Shown one piece after another: positions 1-9,207 of a stretch of 64,000 bases of DNA. Origin of the DNA: an uncultured Bacteroidota bacterium (GTDB lineage: Bacteria > Bacteroidota > Bacteroidia > Flavobacteriales > Flavobacteriaceae); assembly GCA_902604715.1 (NCBI GenBank), contig CACLAD010000001.1, positions 124,001 to 188,000 of the forward strand, given 5' to 3'. The position numbers were made by a program, and so were the translations under genes. A model generated the notes under the pieces. That model was not told the origin of the DNA and did not search any database. It saw nothing but the letters and a program-made list of their open reading frames with translations. Within the stretch, counting starts at the first letter, position 1. Each line of letters begins with the position of its first letter.

Positions 1-163
1 TCATTTGAAGGGTAGACTCTAGTTGCGAAGTGTTCAGATTATTTAAAAAATCGCTCAAAGGAAAATTTTAGTATTAAATTAAATATAGTTTGAAAGAAAA
101 ACCGTTATAAATTTAGTTAGTTATAAACAAAATCAATAAGTAAAAAATCTTAAATTTAAGATA
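1..163. other. window edge and recG upstream region, no gene assigned
   Basis: No coding sequence can be supported here. Short open stretches run off the left edge in two + frames, but only a few codons are visible, so a neighbouring gene end cannot be identified. A perfect 16-bp palindrome (ATCTTAAATTTAAGAT, 147-162) lies directly before the recG ATG. Confidence 0.5.
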
Positions 164-2269
164 ATGAACAATGATGTCTTAAATAATTCAATTGAGTTTT
201 TAAAAGGTGTTGGACCTAACAGAGCTAGACTCATTAAAGATGAACTTAAGATATCAAAGTTTAAAGATTTATTATTTCAATTTCCCTATAGATATATAGA
301 TAAAACTAAATATCACAAGATTTCAGATATTCAATCATATAATTCTGAAATACAACTAATTGGGACGATAAAGGAACTAAAAGAAGTTGGAATAGGTTCA
401 AAAAAAAGACTTGTCGCTAATTTTTACGATAATACTGGACAAATACAATTAGTGTGGTTTAAAACCAACAAATGGCTTTTAGATTCGATTAAGTTAAACA
501 CAAAATATATACTTTTCGGAAAAATTAATGATTTCAAAGGAATTAAATCAATACCTCATCCTGAGCTTGAGATTTACAATGAGAATAATCTAAAAAAAAG
601 AACAAATTTATTTGGGGTATATCCTTCAACTGAGAACTTAAACAAAAAAGGGGTAACCAATAAGGTCTTTTCAAAATTAATTGAAGAACTTCTAATCTAT
701 ATAAATAAAGATATAAAAGAAAATCTTCCTGAATATATTTTAAAAAAGTACAAGTTAATAGGGCGACGCCAAGCCATTATAGGTATTCATAAGCCAAGAA
801 CATTGTCTGAATTAAAACGATCGGTAAATCGTTTAAAGTTTGAAGAAATTTTTTATCTGCAAATGAGGCTAATCAAAAAGAATATTTTGAGGAAGCAAAA
901 AATCAAAGGCTATGCTTTTGATAAAATCGGAGATAACTTTGATCATTTTTATAAAAATCATTTAAAGTTCAAACTTACAAATGCTCAAAAAAGGGTAATT
1001 AAGGAAATTAGAAATGATCTGGGTAGTGGTGCACAAATGAATAGACTTCTTCAAGGTGATGTTGGTTCTGGTAAAACAATTGTAGCATTTATGGCTACAT
1101 TAATAGCTATTGGAAACGGGTTTCAAGCGTGTATGATGACTCCTACTGAAATTTTGTCATATCAACATTATAATAAATTTAAAGATATATGTAAAGTATT
1201 GAATATCAATATAAAAGTACTAACTGGATCAAGTAAAACTTCATATAAAAAGCAATTAAAAGAAAGCCTTAAACAAGGCGAAATTAACTTCCTTATTGGA
1301 ACCCATGCGCTAATTTATGATAGTGTAGAGTTTAAAAATTTGGGTTTAGCAATAATTGATGAGCAGCACAAATTTGGAGTAGCTCAAAGAAGTAAGCTAT
1401 GGCACAAAAATAAATTCCCCCCTCACATACTAATTATGACTGCGACTCCAATTCCTAGAACACTAGCAATGTCAGTTTATGGAGATCTTGACATGTCTGT
1501 TATTGATGAACTGCCTCCCGGAAGAAAATATATTAAGACTTTTCACCAAACCCAAAGAGATAGACTTAAACTAATAGATTTTTTAAAAAAAGAAATTGAT
1601 AAAGGCAGACAAGCGTATGTCGTATATCCACTTATCAAGGAAAGTGAAAAACTTGATTTTAAAGACCTTTTAGACGGCTATGAAACATTTTCTCGTGATT
1701 TTCCAATGCCAGAATATCAAATCTCAATTGTTCATGGAAAAATGAATAATGAAGATAAAGAATATGAAATGCAAAGATTCATTGAAAATAAAGCTCAAAT
1801 ATTAGTATCTACTACTGTTATCGAAGTTGGCGTTGATATTCCAAATGCAACTGTTATGATTATTGAAAGTGCTGAAAGATTTGGATTATCTCAACTTCAT
1901 CAACTTAGAGGACGGGTTGGAAGAGGAAAACATGAAAGCTATTGTTTTTTAATAACCGGATATAAGAAGACAAAGGAAAGTAAAATCAGGATGGAAACTA
2001 TGGAAAAAACTAATGATGGTTTTATCATCGCTGAAAAGGACTTAGAATTAAGGGGTCCTGGAAACATTATGGGCACTCAACAAAGTGGTGAAATGCCACT
2101 AAAAATTACTAATCTAGTTTCGGATAGTGCACTAATTATTAAAATTAGGAAATTAGTTGAAAAAATCATGTCCAAAGATCCGAAACTTGAAAATGCAAAT
2201 AATTTGCTTATTCTTAAAAATGTAAAAATGATTATTGAAAAAAAAGATATCTGGGAATATATAAGTTGA
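164..2269 (+). CDS. recG: ATP-dependent DNA helicase RecG
   Basis: RecG is a branch-migrating superfamily 2 helicase that regresses stalled forks and processes recombination intermediates. The 701-residue length fits the family. An OB-fold wedge domain is readable around residues 55-130. The Walker A motif GDVGSGKT lies near residue 297, a DEQH box near residue 399, and the MTATPIPRT motif near residue 425. The C-terminal helicase half contains the QLRGRVGRG motif VI and the RecG-type C-terminus with GTQQSGE. The ATG at 164 is used because the first residues (FLKGVGPNRA) match the usual RecG N-terminus. It is followed by pheT after about 100 bp that contain a promoter-like box. Confidence 0.97.
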   Translation: MNNDVLNNSIEFLKGVGPNRARLIKDELKISKFKDLLFQFPYRYIDKTKYHKISDIQSYNSEIQLIGTIKELKEVGIGSKKRLVANFYDNTGQIQLVWFKTNKWLLDSIKLNTKYILFGKINDFKGIKSIPHPELEIYNENNLKKRTNLFGVYPSTENLNKKGVTNKVFSKLIEELLIYINKDIKENLPEYILKKYKLIGRRQAIIGIHKPRTLSELKRSVNRLKFEEIFYLQMRLIKKNILRKQKIKGYAFDKIGDNFDHFYKNHLKFKLTNAQKRVIKEIRNDLGSGAQMNRLLQGDVGSGKTIVAFMATLIAIGNGFQACMMTPTEILSYQHYNKFKDICKVLNINIKVLTGSSKTSYKKQLKESLKQGEINFLIGTHALIYDSVEFKNLGLAIIDEQHKFGVAQRSKLWHKNKFPPHILIMTATPIPRTLAMSVYGDLDMSVIDELPPGRKYIKTFHQTQRDRLKLIDFLKKEIDKGRQAYVVYPLIKESEKLDFKDLLDGYETFSRDFPMPEYQISIVHGKMNNEDKEYEMQRFIENKAQILVSTTVIEVGVDIPNATVMIIESAERFGLSQLHQLRGRVGRGKHESYCFLITGYKKTKESKIRMETMEKTNDGFIIAEKDLELRGPGNIMGTQQSGEMPLKITNLVSDSALIIKIRKLVEKIMSKDPKLENANNLLILKNVKMIIEKKDIWEYIS

Positions 2270-2344
2270 GTTTAATTTAATTTACATTATTGTTTAAAAA
2301 AGATTATAATAAAAGTTTTGATTTTATTAGATTGCCAGTATTGT

Positions 2345-2352
2345 TATATTTG
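2345..2352 (+). promoter_or_regulatory. -7 promoter box upstream of pheT
   Basis: TATATTTG matches the Bacteroidota -7 consensus TAnnTTTG perfectly and sits 22 nt before the pheT ATG. No clear TTG -33 element is visible at the 19-nt spacing, so this is a moderate call. Confidence 0.5.
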
Positions 2353-2374
2353 CTACTAATTGATTTAATCTTAG

Positions 2375-4804
2375 ATGAAAATTTCCTACAACTGGCTAAA
2401 AGAATATTTAGATTTTAATGAAGATCACGAATCAATTGGTGAAAAATTAACTTCACTAGGGCTTGAGGTTGAGGGAATAAAAAAATTTCAATCTATACCT
2501 GGCGGATTAGAAGGTGTAGTGATAGGGAAAACAAAATCCATCAAAAAACATCCGAACGCTGACAGATTAAAAATAACTACAGTAGATATCGGTCAGAATG
2601 AATTAATTCAAATTATTTGTGGCGCACCTAATGTTGATAAAAACCAAACAGTAGCAGTTGCTACCGCAGGAACAACACTATATCCCAATAACGAAAAGCT
2701 GAAAATTAAAAAAAGTAAGATTAGAGGAGAAGTAAGCAATGGAATGATTTGCGGTCAGGACGAATTAAATCTTGGAGAATTTGATCAAGGCATAATGATT
2801 TTTGATGATAAGCATGAAGCAGGAACACCACTCTCTAAAATTTATAACATCCATAGTGATTGGATTTATGAGATAGGACTAACTCCTAATCGAGCCGACG
2901 CAATGAGTCATTATGGAACCGCGAGAGATTTAAGAGCTAGACTATTACATGAAGGAAATAACATTGAACTTAAAACAAAATCTGTTAGTAATTTTATAGT
3001 TGACAATAGAACAAAAAAAATTAAAATTAACATTGATGATAATAGTTTAGCTGCGAGATATTGTGGAATTGTAATGGATAATATTACGGTTCAAGAGTCT
3101 CCAAAATGGCTTCAAAATAAAATCATTTCAATAGGACTTGCTCCTATTAATAACATAGTAGATGTTACCAACTATATTCTACATGATATTGGGCAACCAC
3201 TACACGCATTTGACTATGAAAAAGTTGAAGATCAAACAATTAATGTAAAAAAGTATAAAAAAGAAATAAAATTTAAGACCCTAGATGACATTGAAAGAAC
3301 CCTTAGTATTAATGATTTAACCATTTCTGATTCAAAAAAGCCACTGTGTCTAGCTGGGATTTTTGGAGGAATTGATTCAGGAATTTCTAATAAAACCACT
3401 TCAATATTTTTAGAAAGTGCATACTTCAATCCAATTTCGGTAAGAAAAAGTGCTAAACATCATAATTTAAGCACAGATTCATCCTACAGGTTTGAAAGAG
3501 GTGTTGATCCAAATATTTCAAAGTATGCTCTTAAAAGAGCTGTATTAATGATTAAAGAAGTGTGTAAAGATTCAATTGTTTCTAGTGATTTAATTGATTT
3601 ATACCCAAAACCTATCGAAGATGTTCAGATTATTTTAGGTTTTGATAAAATCAAAAAAATTATCGGTCAAAAAATTGATAAAGAAATCATCAAAAATATT
3701 ATCAGTTCTTTAGACATTAAAATCAACAGCATAACTGAATCAAATCTTGGCATATCAATACCTAGCTACAGAAATGATGTAACCAGGGAAGCTGACGTAA
3801 TTGAGGAAATATTAAGGGTGTTTGGCTATAATAATATTGAATCTTCAAAAAAAATCAATCAATCCGCAAAACTGGACGAGGTAAGCTATAAAAATAAAAT
3901 TATTGATACAATATCAAATCACTTAGTTTCTCTGGGTTTTCATGAGATTATTACCAACTCCTTAATTTCAGCTAAAAATAACTCTCTTAATAATGACTCA
4001 GAAAATCACTTAAATGTTGACATACTCAATTTTTCAAGTGTTGATCAAGCACAGTTAAGAAATTCAATGATTTTTTCAGGACTAAATGTTATCAAGCATA
4101 ATATAAATAGAAAAAGAAGTAATCTAAAGTTATTTGAAGTAGGAAAAGAATATCATAAGAAAAATGATAATAAATATTTGGAATTAGAAAAACTTGCAAT
4201 ATTCATCTGTGGAAATAGAAATAATATAAATTGGAATAGTAACGAAAAAAAATCTGATTTTTTCTACCTTAAAGGAGTGGTTAAGTCATTAACGGAAAAA
4301 ATCGGTTTTAAAAACGTAAAATCAAAACCAATAACCAAAAATAATATCCGTGTAGGGGAAACAATTTCTTTCAATAAGTCTGAAATCGCAAATTTTGGTT
4401 TAATAGAAAAAAATCTTTGTCAAAATTTCGATATAGAAATTGATATTCTATATGCTGAATTTGATCTGAAAACAATTTTAAATCAATATTCAAACAAACC
4501 AGTTCAATTTAAAAGTATTTCTAAATTTCCTGAAGTTAATAGAGATTTATCGATTTTGATTGATGATAAATTAAAATTCGAAAAAATACATAAGTCTATA
4601 AAGCAAATAAATCAAAAGCTAATAAAAGAAATCACACTTTTCGATGTTTATGACGGAAAAAACTTACCTAAAAACAAAAAGAGTTATGGAATTTCTTTCA
4701 AGATTCAAAATGACGAAAAAACTCTCTCGGACAATGAGATTGAGGAAATCATGAATAATGTTATTGATAAACTAAAAAAAGAATTTAATATCGAATTAAG
4801 ATAA
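2375..4804 (+). CDS. pheT: phenylalanine--tRNA ligase beta subunit PheT
   Basis: This is the beta chain of the heterotetrameric PheRS, which charges tRNA-Phe and edits mischarged Tyr through its B3/B4 domain. At 809 residues it has the full bacterial length. An EMAP/tRNA-binding domain is visible around residues 40-150 (PNADRLKITTVDIG). B3/B4 and B5 domains follow, then a class II core-like region with RFERGVDP, and a C-terminal FDX-ACB anticodon-binding domain ending in a motif like ISFKIQNDEKTLSDNEI. pheS is not in this window. The stop codon overlaps the end of the convergent ABC-F gene by 9 bp. Confidence 0.97.
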   Translation: MKISYNWLKEYLDFNEDHESIGEKLTSLGLEVEGIKKFQSIPGGLEGVVIGKTKSIKKHPNADRLKITTVDIGQNELIQIICGAPNVDKNQTVAVATAGTTLYPNNEKLKIKKSKIRGEVSNGMICGQDELNLGEFDQGIMIFDDKHEAGTPLSKIYNIHSDWIYEIGLTPNRADAMSHYGTARDLRARLLHEGNNIELKTKSVSNFIVDNRTKKIKINIDDNSLAARYCGIVMDNITVQESPKWLQNKIISIGLAPINNIVDVTNYILHDIGQPLHAFDYEKVEDQTINVKKYKKEIKFKTLDDIERTLSINDLTISDSKKPLCLAGIFGGIDSGISNKTTSIFLESAYFNPISVRKSAKHHNLSTDSSYRFERGVDPNISKYALKRAVLMIKEVCKDSIVSSDLIDLYPKPIEDVQIILGFDKIKKIIGQKIDKEIIKNIISSLDIKINSITESNLGISIPSYRNDVTREADVIEEILRVFGYNNIESSKKINQSAKLDEVSYKNKIIDTISNHLVSLGFHEIITNSLISAKNNSLNNDSENHLNVDILNFSSVDQAQLRNSMIFSGLNVIKHNINRKRSNLKLFEVGKEYHKKNDNKYLELEKLAIFICGNRNNINWNSNEKKSDFFYLKGVVKSLTEKIGFKNVKSKPITKNNIRVGETISFNKSEIANFGLIEKNLCQNFDIEIDILYAEFDLKTILNQYSNKPVQFKSISKFPEVNRDLSILIDDKLKFEKIHKSIKQINQKLIKEITLFDVYDGKNLPKNKKSYGISFKIQNDEKTLSDNEIEEIMNNVIDKLKKEFNIELR

Positions 4805-6418
4805 TTCATACATATCAAGCCTTAATTGCTTAATTTTATCATCATTCATATACTCATCAAATTTCATATATCTGTCTATAACTCCTTTTGGTGTTAATTC
4901 TATGATTCTATTTGCGATAGTTTGAGCAAATTGATGATCATGTGTTGAGAGTAAAACCGTCCCCTTGAACTTATTTAAAGAGTTATTAAATGCGGTTATA
5001 CTTTCCAAATCCAAATGATTTGTAGGCTCGTCTAGTATTAAAACATTTCCTCTTTTCATCATCATTTTAGAAAGCATACATCTTACTTTCTCACCACCAG
5101 AAAGAACAGTGCACTTTTTTAAAGCTTCCTCACCTGAAAAAATCATTTTTCCTAGAAAACCTCTAAGGAATACCTCCTCTCTTTCCTCTTCGGTTTTTGC
5201 CCAATTTCTAAGCCAGTCAACTAATGATATGTTCTTACTAAAAAACTCACTATTATCCAAAGGCAAGTATGAATGGTTGGTTGTTATACCCCACTTATAA
5301 TTCCCCAAGTCAGCGCTGACATTATCATTTATGATTTGATAAAAGCTTGTCGTAGCCCTTGAATCCTTGGAGTACAGCAAAACTTTATCACCCTTTACTA
5401 AATTCAAATCAATTTGACTAAATAAAAGTTCACCATCTATAGATTTAGAAAGGTTTTCAACATTTAGTATCTGATCTCCTGCTTCTCTTTCCCTTTCAAA
5501 AATTATTGCCGGATACCTTCTGCTGGAAGGTTTAATATCATGAATATTTAATTTTTCAATCATTTTTTTTCTACTTGTCGCTTGCTTGCTCTTGGCAACA
5601 TTCGCACTAAAACGAGCAATAAACTCTTCTAATTCTTTCTTCTTTTCTTCTGCTTTTTTATTCTGTTGAGCTCTTTGCCTCGCAGCTAGCTGGGATGATT
5701 CATACCAAAAAGTGTAATTCCCAGAATAGTGATTTATTTTACCAAAATCTATATCTGAAATATGTGTGCAAACTGAATCAAGAAAATGCCTGTCATGAGA
5801 AACAACAATTATACAGTTATCAAAATTTGCAAGGTAATCCTCTAGCCATGTGATTGTCTCATAATCTAAATCATTTGTTGGTTCATCCATTACCAAAACG
5901 TCAGGATTTCCAAATAAAGATTTTGCTAGTAAAATACGTACTTTTAGTTTTGGATCAATGTCATTCATTTTTGTCTGATGCAATGATTCTCTAATCCCTA
6001 AGTTTGATAACAATGAAGCTGCATTACTTTCGGCATTCCACCCATCCATTTCTTCAAATTTAACCTGAAGTGAACCGATTTTATCAGCATTTTCATCTGA
6101 GTAATTTTCATACAAAGAATCAATTTCTTTTTTAATCTGATACAAAGAAATATCACCCATAATAACGGTTTCTAACACTGAGTTAGAATCAAAAAGGCTA
6201 CGGTCTTGTTCCAAAACTGACATTCTTTTACCGGATTCAAGATGAACATTACCTGAAGTTGGGTCAATTTTACCACTTAATATCTTTAAAAATGTTGATT
6301 TACCCGCTCCATTGGCTCCAATGATACCATAACAGTTACCATTATTGAACGAAGTATTTACATTGTCAAAAAGGACTCTTTTACCAAACTGAATAGATAA
6401 ATTGGATACTGAAAGCAT
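4796..6418 (-). CDS. ABC-F family ATPase with one apparently degenerate nucleotide site
   Basis: This is a soluble protein of two tandem ABC domains without membrane segments, as in translation-associated ABC-F factors (EttA/YbiT/Uup type). Domain 1 has Walker A GANGAGKST (34-42) and Walker B VLVMDEPTNDLD. The charged linker expected for ABC-F lies at about 240-310. Domain 2 has signature LSGGE (439-443) and Walker B VLILDEPTNHLD. The domain 2 Walker A reads LLYSKDSRATT (348-357), without the GxxGxGK(S/T) pattern, and the domain 1 signature reads DIDPKLK (153-159) instead of LSGGE. One composite ATP site therefore looks competent and the other degenerate. The exact ABC-F subclass is not resolved. 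Confidence 0.93.
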   Translation of the reverse strand: MLSVSNLSIQFGKRVLFDNVNTSFNNGNCYGIIGANGAGKSTFLKILSGKIDPTSGNVHLESGKRMSVLEQDRSLFDSNSVLETVIMGDISLYQIKKEIDSLYENYSDENADKIGSLQVKFEEMDGWNAESNAASLLSNLGIRESLHQTKMNDIDPKLKVRILLAKSLFGNPDVLVMDEPTNDLDYETITWLEDYLANFDNCIIVVSHDRHFLDSVCTHISDIDFGKINHYSGNYTFWYESSQLAARQRAQQNKKAEEKKKELEEFIARFSANVAKSKQATSRKKMIEKLNIHDIKPSSRRYPAIIFEREREAGDQILNVENLSKSIDGELLFSQIDLNLVKGDKVLLYSKDSRATTSFYQIINDNVSADLGNYKWGITTNHSYLPLDNSEFFSKNISLVDWLRNWAKTEEEREEVFLRGFLGKMIFSGEEALKKCTVLSGGEKVRCMLSKMMMKRGNVLILDEPTNHLDLESITAFNNSLNKFKGTVLLSTHDHQFAQTIANRIIELTPKGVIDRYMKFDEYMNDDKIKQLRLDMYELS

Positions 6419-6437
6419 TTCAAATTTTTATTTGCCG

Positions 6438-6445
6438 CAAAAATA
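6438..6445 (-). promoter_or_regulatory. -7 promoter box upstream of the ABC-F gene
   Basis: Read on the - strand, TATTTTTG is a perfect TAnnTTTG match between the end of the aldolase gene and the ABC-F start, 19 nt before the ATG. It would allow the ABC-F gene to be transcribed separately from the aldolase gene. Confidence 0.4.
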
Positions 6446-6449
6446 GAAA

Positions 6450-7103
6450 TTAATTCCCTTTTTTATGATCTTTTAAAAACTTATCTAATCCAATATCAGT
6501 TAGGGGATGTTTTAACAAGCCTGTTATGGATGAAAGCGGAGATGTAATAACATCGGCACCAATTTTTGCACAATCAATTATATGCATAGTATGTCTAATT
6601 GAAGCTGCTAGAATTTTAGTTTCAAAATTGTAATTATCATAAATATCCCTTATCTCTGAGATTAAATTTAATCCGTCAGTTGAAATATCATCTAACCTTC
6701 CAAGAAAAGGAGAAACATATGTTGCACCAGCCTTGGCAGCCAATAAAGCCTGACCTGCTGAAAAAACCAAGGTTACATTTGTTTTAATCCCTTTATTTGA
6801 AAAGAATTTAGCTGCTTTCACCCCCTCTTTAATCATAGGAAGTTTTACAACTATTTGACCGTCAAGAGAGGCTAACTCCTCACCTTCAATTACCATATTT
6901 TCAAAATCAGTTGCAATTACTTCAGCAGAAACATCTCCATCAACAATTTCACATATATTTTTATAATGTTTAAGAATATTACTTTTTCCTGTAATGCCTT
7001 CTTTAGCCATCAATGATGGATTGGTGGTAACTCCGTCTAGAATCCCTAAATCTTGTGCTTCTTTTATTTGGTCAAGATTAGCTGTGTCAATAAAGAATTT
7101 CAT
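6450..7103 (-). CDS. fsa: fructose-6-phosphate aldolase / small transaldolase
   Basis: This is a TIM-barrel class I aldolase of the transaldolase family. It uses a Schiff-base lysine to cleave fructose-6-phosphate or transfer dihydroxyacetone units. The 217-residue length matches the short FsaA/TalC group rather than the transaldolases of 300 residues or more. The N-terminus [13 protein letters not shown], the substrate-loop TTNPSL, the likely catalytic Lys87 in VVKLPM, and [30 protein letters not shown] are all typical. In Bacteroidota this group is often annotated as transaldolase (tal), so it may serve the non-oxidative pentose phosphate pathway together with the split transketolase at 59.5-61.3 kb. 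Substrate preference cannot be read from sequence. Confidence 0.92.
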   Translation of the reverse strand: MKFFIDTANLDQIKEAQDLGILDGVTTNPSLMAKEGITGKSNILKHYKNICEIVDGDVSAEVIATDFENMVIEGEELASLDGQIVVKLPMIKEGVKAAKFFSNKGIKTNVTLVFSAGQALLAAKAGATYVSPFLGRLDDISTDGLNLISEIRDIYDNYNFETKILAASIRHTMHIIDCAKIGADVITSPLSSITGLLKHPLTDIGLDKFLKDHKKGN

Positions 7104-7158
7104 AATATCAGTTTGATATAAATTTACAATAAATAAAAGGCTATTTGCTAGTAAAAAA

Positions 7159-7959
7159 TTAAAAAAGTTTTAATACCAGATATTCAAAAAATCTTTGAGG
7201 CAAAACAAACTTTAATACTATTCCAAATCTTTCTAGAAACGAACCAGAAACATATTTTTTTCTAGGGTTTTTAAGATGGATTATCTTATTTACCAATTTT
7301 GCTATCTTGATGGGATTTGCTCCTTTACTAATATTTTCATTCATTTTCTTAAGGGATGATTCATATTTGTGCTGATAAGCAGACCCTTCTAAAACTGGTG
7401 AGTGAAATCTGCCTTTAGAAATATTGGTCAAATAATCTCCTGGGGCTACACAAACAACTTTAACATTGAAATCTTTTGTTTCCATATTCAGGGTTTCTGA
7501 AATTATATCTAGAGAAGATTTTCCAGCGCTATAAATCGACCTGTATGGAGTACCTATATGTCCAGCTATTGAAGTTATATTAATAATTAATCCGTTATTA
7601 TTTTTTCTCATATGAGGTAAAATCTTTTTAATAAGATTAATTGGGCCATATAAATTTGTTTTGAAATGTTTTTCTATTTCAGAATTAGGTATCTCCTCTA
7701 ACGGGCCAGTTATACCAACTCCAGCATTATTAATTAAAACATCGATTTTACCTTGTTCGTTAATTATTTTTTCTACACAACCATTTATTGATTTTTCAGA
7801 TGTTACATCCAATTCTATGGGAACAAAAGAAACAACATCAAGTTTTCTTATGTCTCTGCTAGATCCATATACAACATAGTTATTTTTTTCATGAATATAT
7901 GATGCTATTGACCTTCCAATTCCAGATGACCCACCGGTTACGAGTATTACTTTTGACAT
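7159..7959 (-). CDS. short-chain dehydrogenase/reductase (classical SDR)
   Basis: This is an NAD(P)-dependent oxidoreductase of the classical SDR family. The cofactor motif TGGSSGIG is at residues 8-15, NNAG near 77-80, and the catalytic Ser130 and YxxxK (Tyr143/Lys147 in YSAGKSS) are intact. The 266-residue length and C-terminal extension ([12 protein letters not shown]) resemble the family members annotated as SDR family oxidoreductase in flavobacteria, but the substrate is unknown. Its start lies only about 14 nt from the 3' end of the SRP RNA gene on the same strand. Confidence 0.9.
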   Translation of the reverse strand: MSKVILVTGGSSGIGRSIASYIHEKNNYVVYGSSRDIRKLDVVSFVPIELDVTSEKSINGCVEKIINEQGKIDVLINNAGVGITGPLEEIPNSEIEKHFKTNLYGPINLIKKILPHMRKNNNGLIINITSIAGHIGTPYRSIYSAGKSSLDIISETLNMETKDFNVKVVCVAPGDYLTNISKGRFHSPVLEGSAYQHKYESSLKKMNENISKGANPIKIAKLVNKIIHLKNPRKKYVSGSFLERFGIVLKFVLPQRFFEYLVLKLF

Positions 7960-7972
7960 AATGATACAAAAA

Positions 7973-8068
7973 TGGCAAGCTATCTACATCACACTGCTAC
8001 AACCGAATACCTTTGCTGTGTTCCCACCCTGGAGGATTAATCAGGAGCTAGTTGTGTAGGACTTGCCA
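7973..8068 (-). ncRNA. ffs: bacterial small signal recognition particle RNA (4.5S type)
   Basis: The - strand sequence folds into one long hairpin. GGCAAGTCCTACA at the 5' end pairs with TGTAGATAGCTTGCC at the 3' end. The tip carries the SRP Alu-less core AGG-GTG-GGAA-CAC-AGCA: a GGAA tetraloop on a 3-bp stem, flanked by the conserved AGG/AGCA internal loop that binds Ffh. This matches the E. coli 4.5S tip apart from the 3-bp stem. The length of about 95 nt is typical of small bacterial SRP RNAs. A T-run (ATTTTTG) follows the closing stem and can serve as terminator. Ends are estimated from the stem to within a few bases. Confidence 0.9.
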
Positions 8069-8071
8069 ATA

Positions 8072-8079
8072 TAAATATA
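8072..8079 (-). promoter_or_regulatory. -7-like box of the SRP RNA gene
   Basis: TATATTTA on the - strand matches the TAnnTTTG box at all positions except the final G. It ends about 4 nt before the first paired base of the SRP RNA, a good position for its promoter. Confidence 0.4.
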
Positions 8080-8149
8080 CAATTAATTAGAATTAGAGAA
8101 TAATAATTTTTGACTATGTTGAAAAATATAGCTTAAATTTGGAAAAGCT

Positions 8150-9205
8150 ATGAAAAACTCAAATAAGCTATTAATTTTTCTTTTTCTTCTAAATGTATTT
8201 TTGTTAGAATCTTGTGGCGAGAACTCTCAACTGGATACTATTTCCATTTCGAGTAATCTTACAGATAAAAAAATAAAAATAAATGACACCCTTAAAATTA
8301 ATTTGAGTAAAAGCTCCGAAAATTTGACATTTGAAATAAAATCAAATAACCAAATTCAGAAAATTACCCCCATGTACTCAAATGTTGAAAATAACAATCA
8401 ATATTATTTTCTACTTAATGATCTTACACTTGGGAAAAAAGAACTCATTATTAAAATAAGTAACAGTGAGAAGAAAGTAAACTTTACATTACTTAATAAT
8501 GAGGCACCAAAAATATATAACTACGAAATAATAAATGAATTTAGTAGATCTAACGATTCGTATACGCAGGGACTTGAATTTTACAACGATACCCTTTATG
8601 AGAGCTTAGGAAAATATGGTCAATCAAAGCTTGTTAAAGTTGAATTTAATACAGGAAAGAAACTAAGAGAAATAAAGCTTCCTTCAGAATATTTCGCTGA
8701 AGGAATTACCATATTAAATGATAAAATTTTTCAATTAACATGGAAGGAAAAGGTTGGTTTTGTTTATGATATAGATAATTTTAATAAAATTAATTCGTTC
8801 AAATACAGAAATAGCTTAGAGGGTTGGGGTATTTGTAATGATGGGGCTAAATTATACAAAAGTGACGGAACAGAAAAAATATGGAAATTAAACCCAGAAA
8901 ATCAAGAAGAAGAAGGATATATAGAAATTTATACAAACAAAAATAAAGTTGTGGGGTTAAATGAACTAGAGTGGGTTGATGGAAAAATTTATGCAAATAG
9001 ATATTTATTTGATGGTATCGCCATTATAAATCCAAAAAATGGTGCAATTGATGGAGTAATTAATCTATCCACCCTAAAAAGTAGAGTAACTCAACATGAA
9101 AAACTTGATGTTATAAATGGTATTGCCTTTAATAAAAAAAGAAACTCAATATTCGTTACTGGAAAAATGTGGGATAAGCTATTTGAAATAAGAATTAAAG
9201 ATTGA
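8150..9205 (+). CDS. glutaminyl-peptide cyclotransferase, lipoprotein
   Basis: This is a predicted glutamine cyclotransferase of the plant-type beta-propeller family, which converts N-terminal Gln of peptides to pyroglutamate. Residues 1-21 form a signal sequence ending in a lipobox (LLESC), so the protein should be an outer-envelope lipoprotein. An Ig-like stretch of about 100 residues follows. Then comes the propeller, with the family hallmarks FSRSNDSYTQGLEFYNDTLYES, EGITILNDKIFQLTWKE, GWGICNDG and LNELEWVDGKIYAN. The next gene, another lipoprotein, follows directly. Confidence in the family is high; the physiological substrates are unknown. Confidence 0.9.
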   Translation: MKNSNKLLIFLFLLNVFLLESCGENSQLDTISISSNLTDKKIKINDTLKINLSKSSENLTFEIKSNNQIQKITPMYSNVENNNQYYFLLNDLTLGKKELIIKISNSEKKVNFTLLNNEAPKIYNYEIINEFSRSNDSYTQGLEFYNDTLYESLGKYGQSKLVKVEFNTGKKLREIKLPSEYFAEGITILNDKIFQLTWKEKVGFVYDIDNFNKINSFKYRNSLEGWGICNDGAKLYKSDGTEKIWKLNPENQEEEGYIEIYTNKNKVVGLNELEWVDGKIYANRYLFDGIAIINPKNGAIDGVINLSTLKSRVTQHEKLDVINGIAFNKKRNSIFVTGKMWDKLFEIRIKD

Positions 9206-9207
9206 TA

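Noticed and set aside
1-20. end or start of a gene at the left edge
   Set aside because: Only a few codons are visible in each frame; no family can be recognised.
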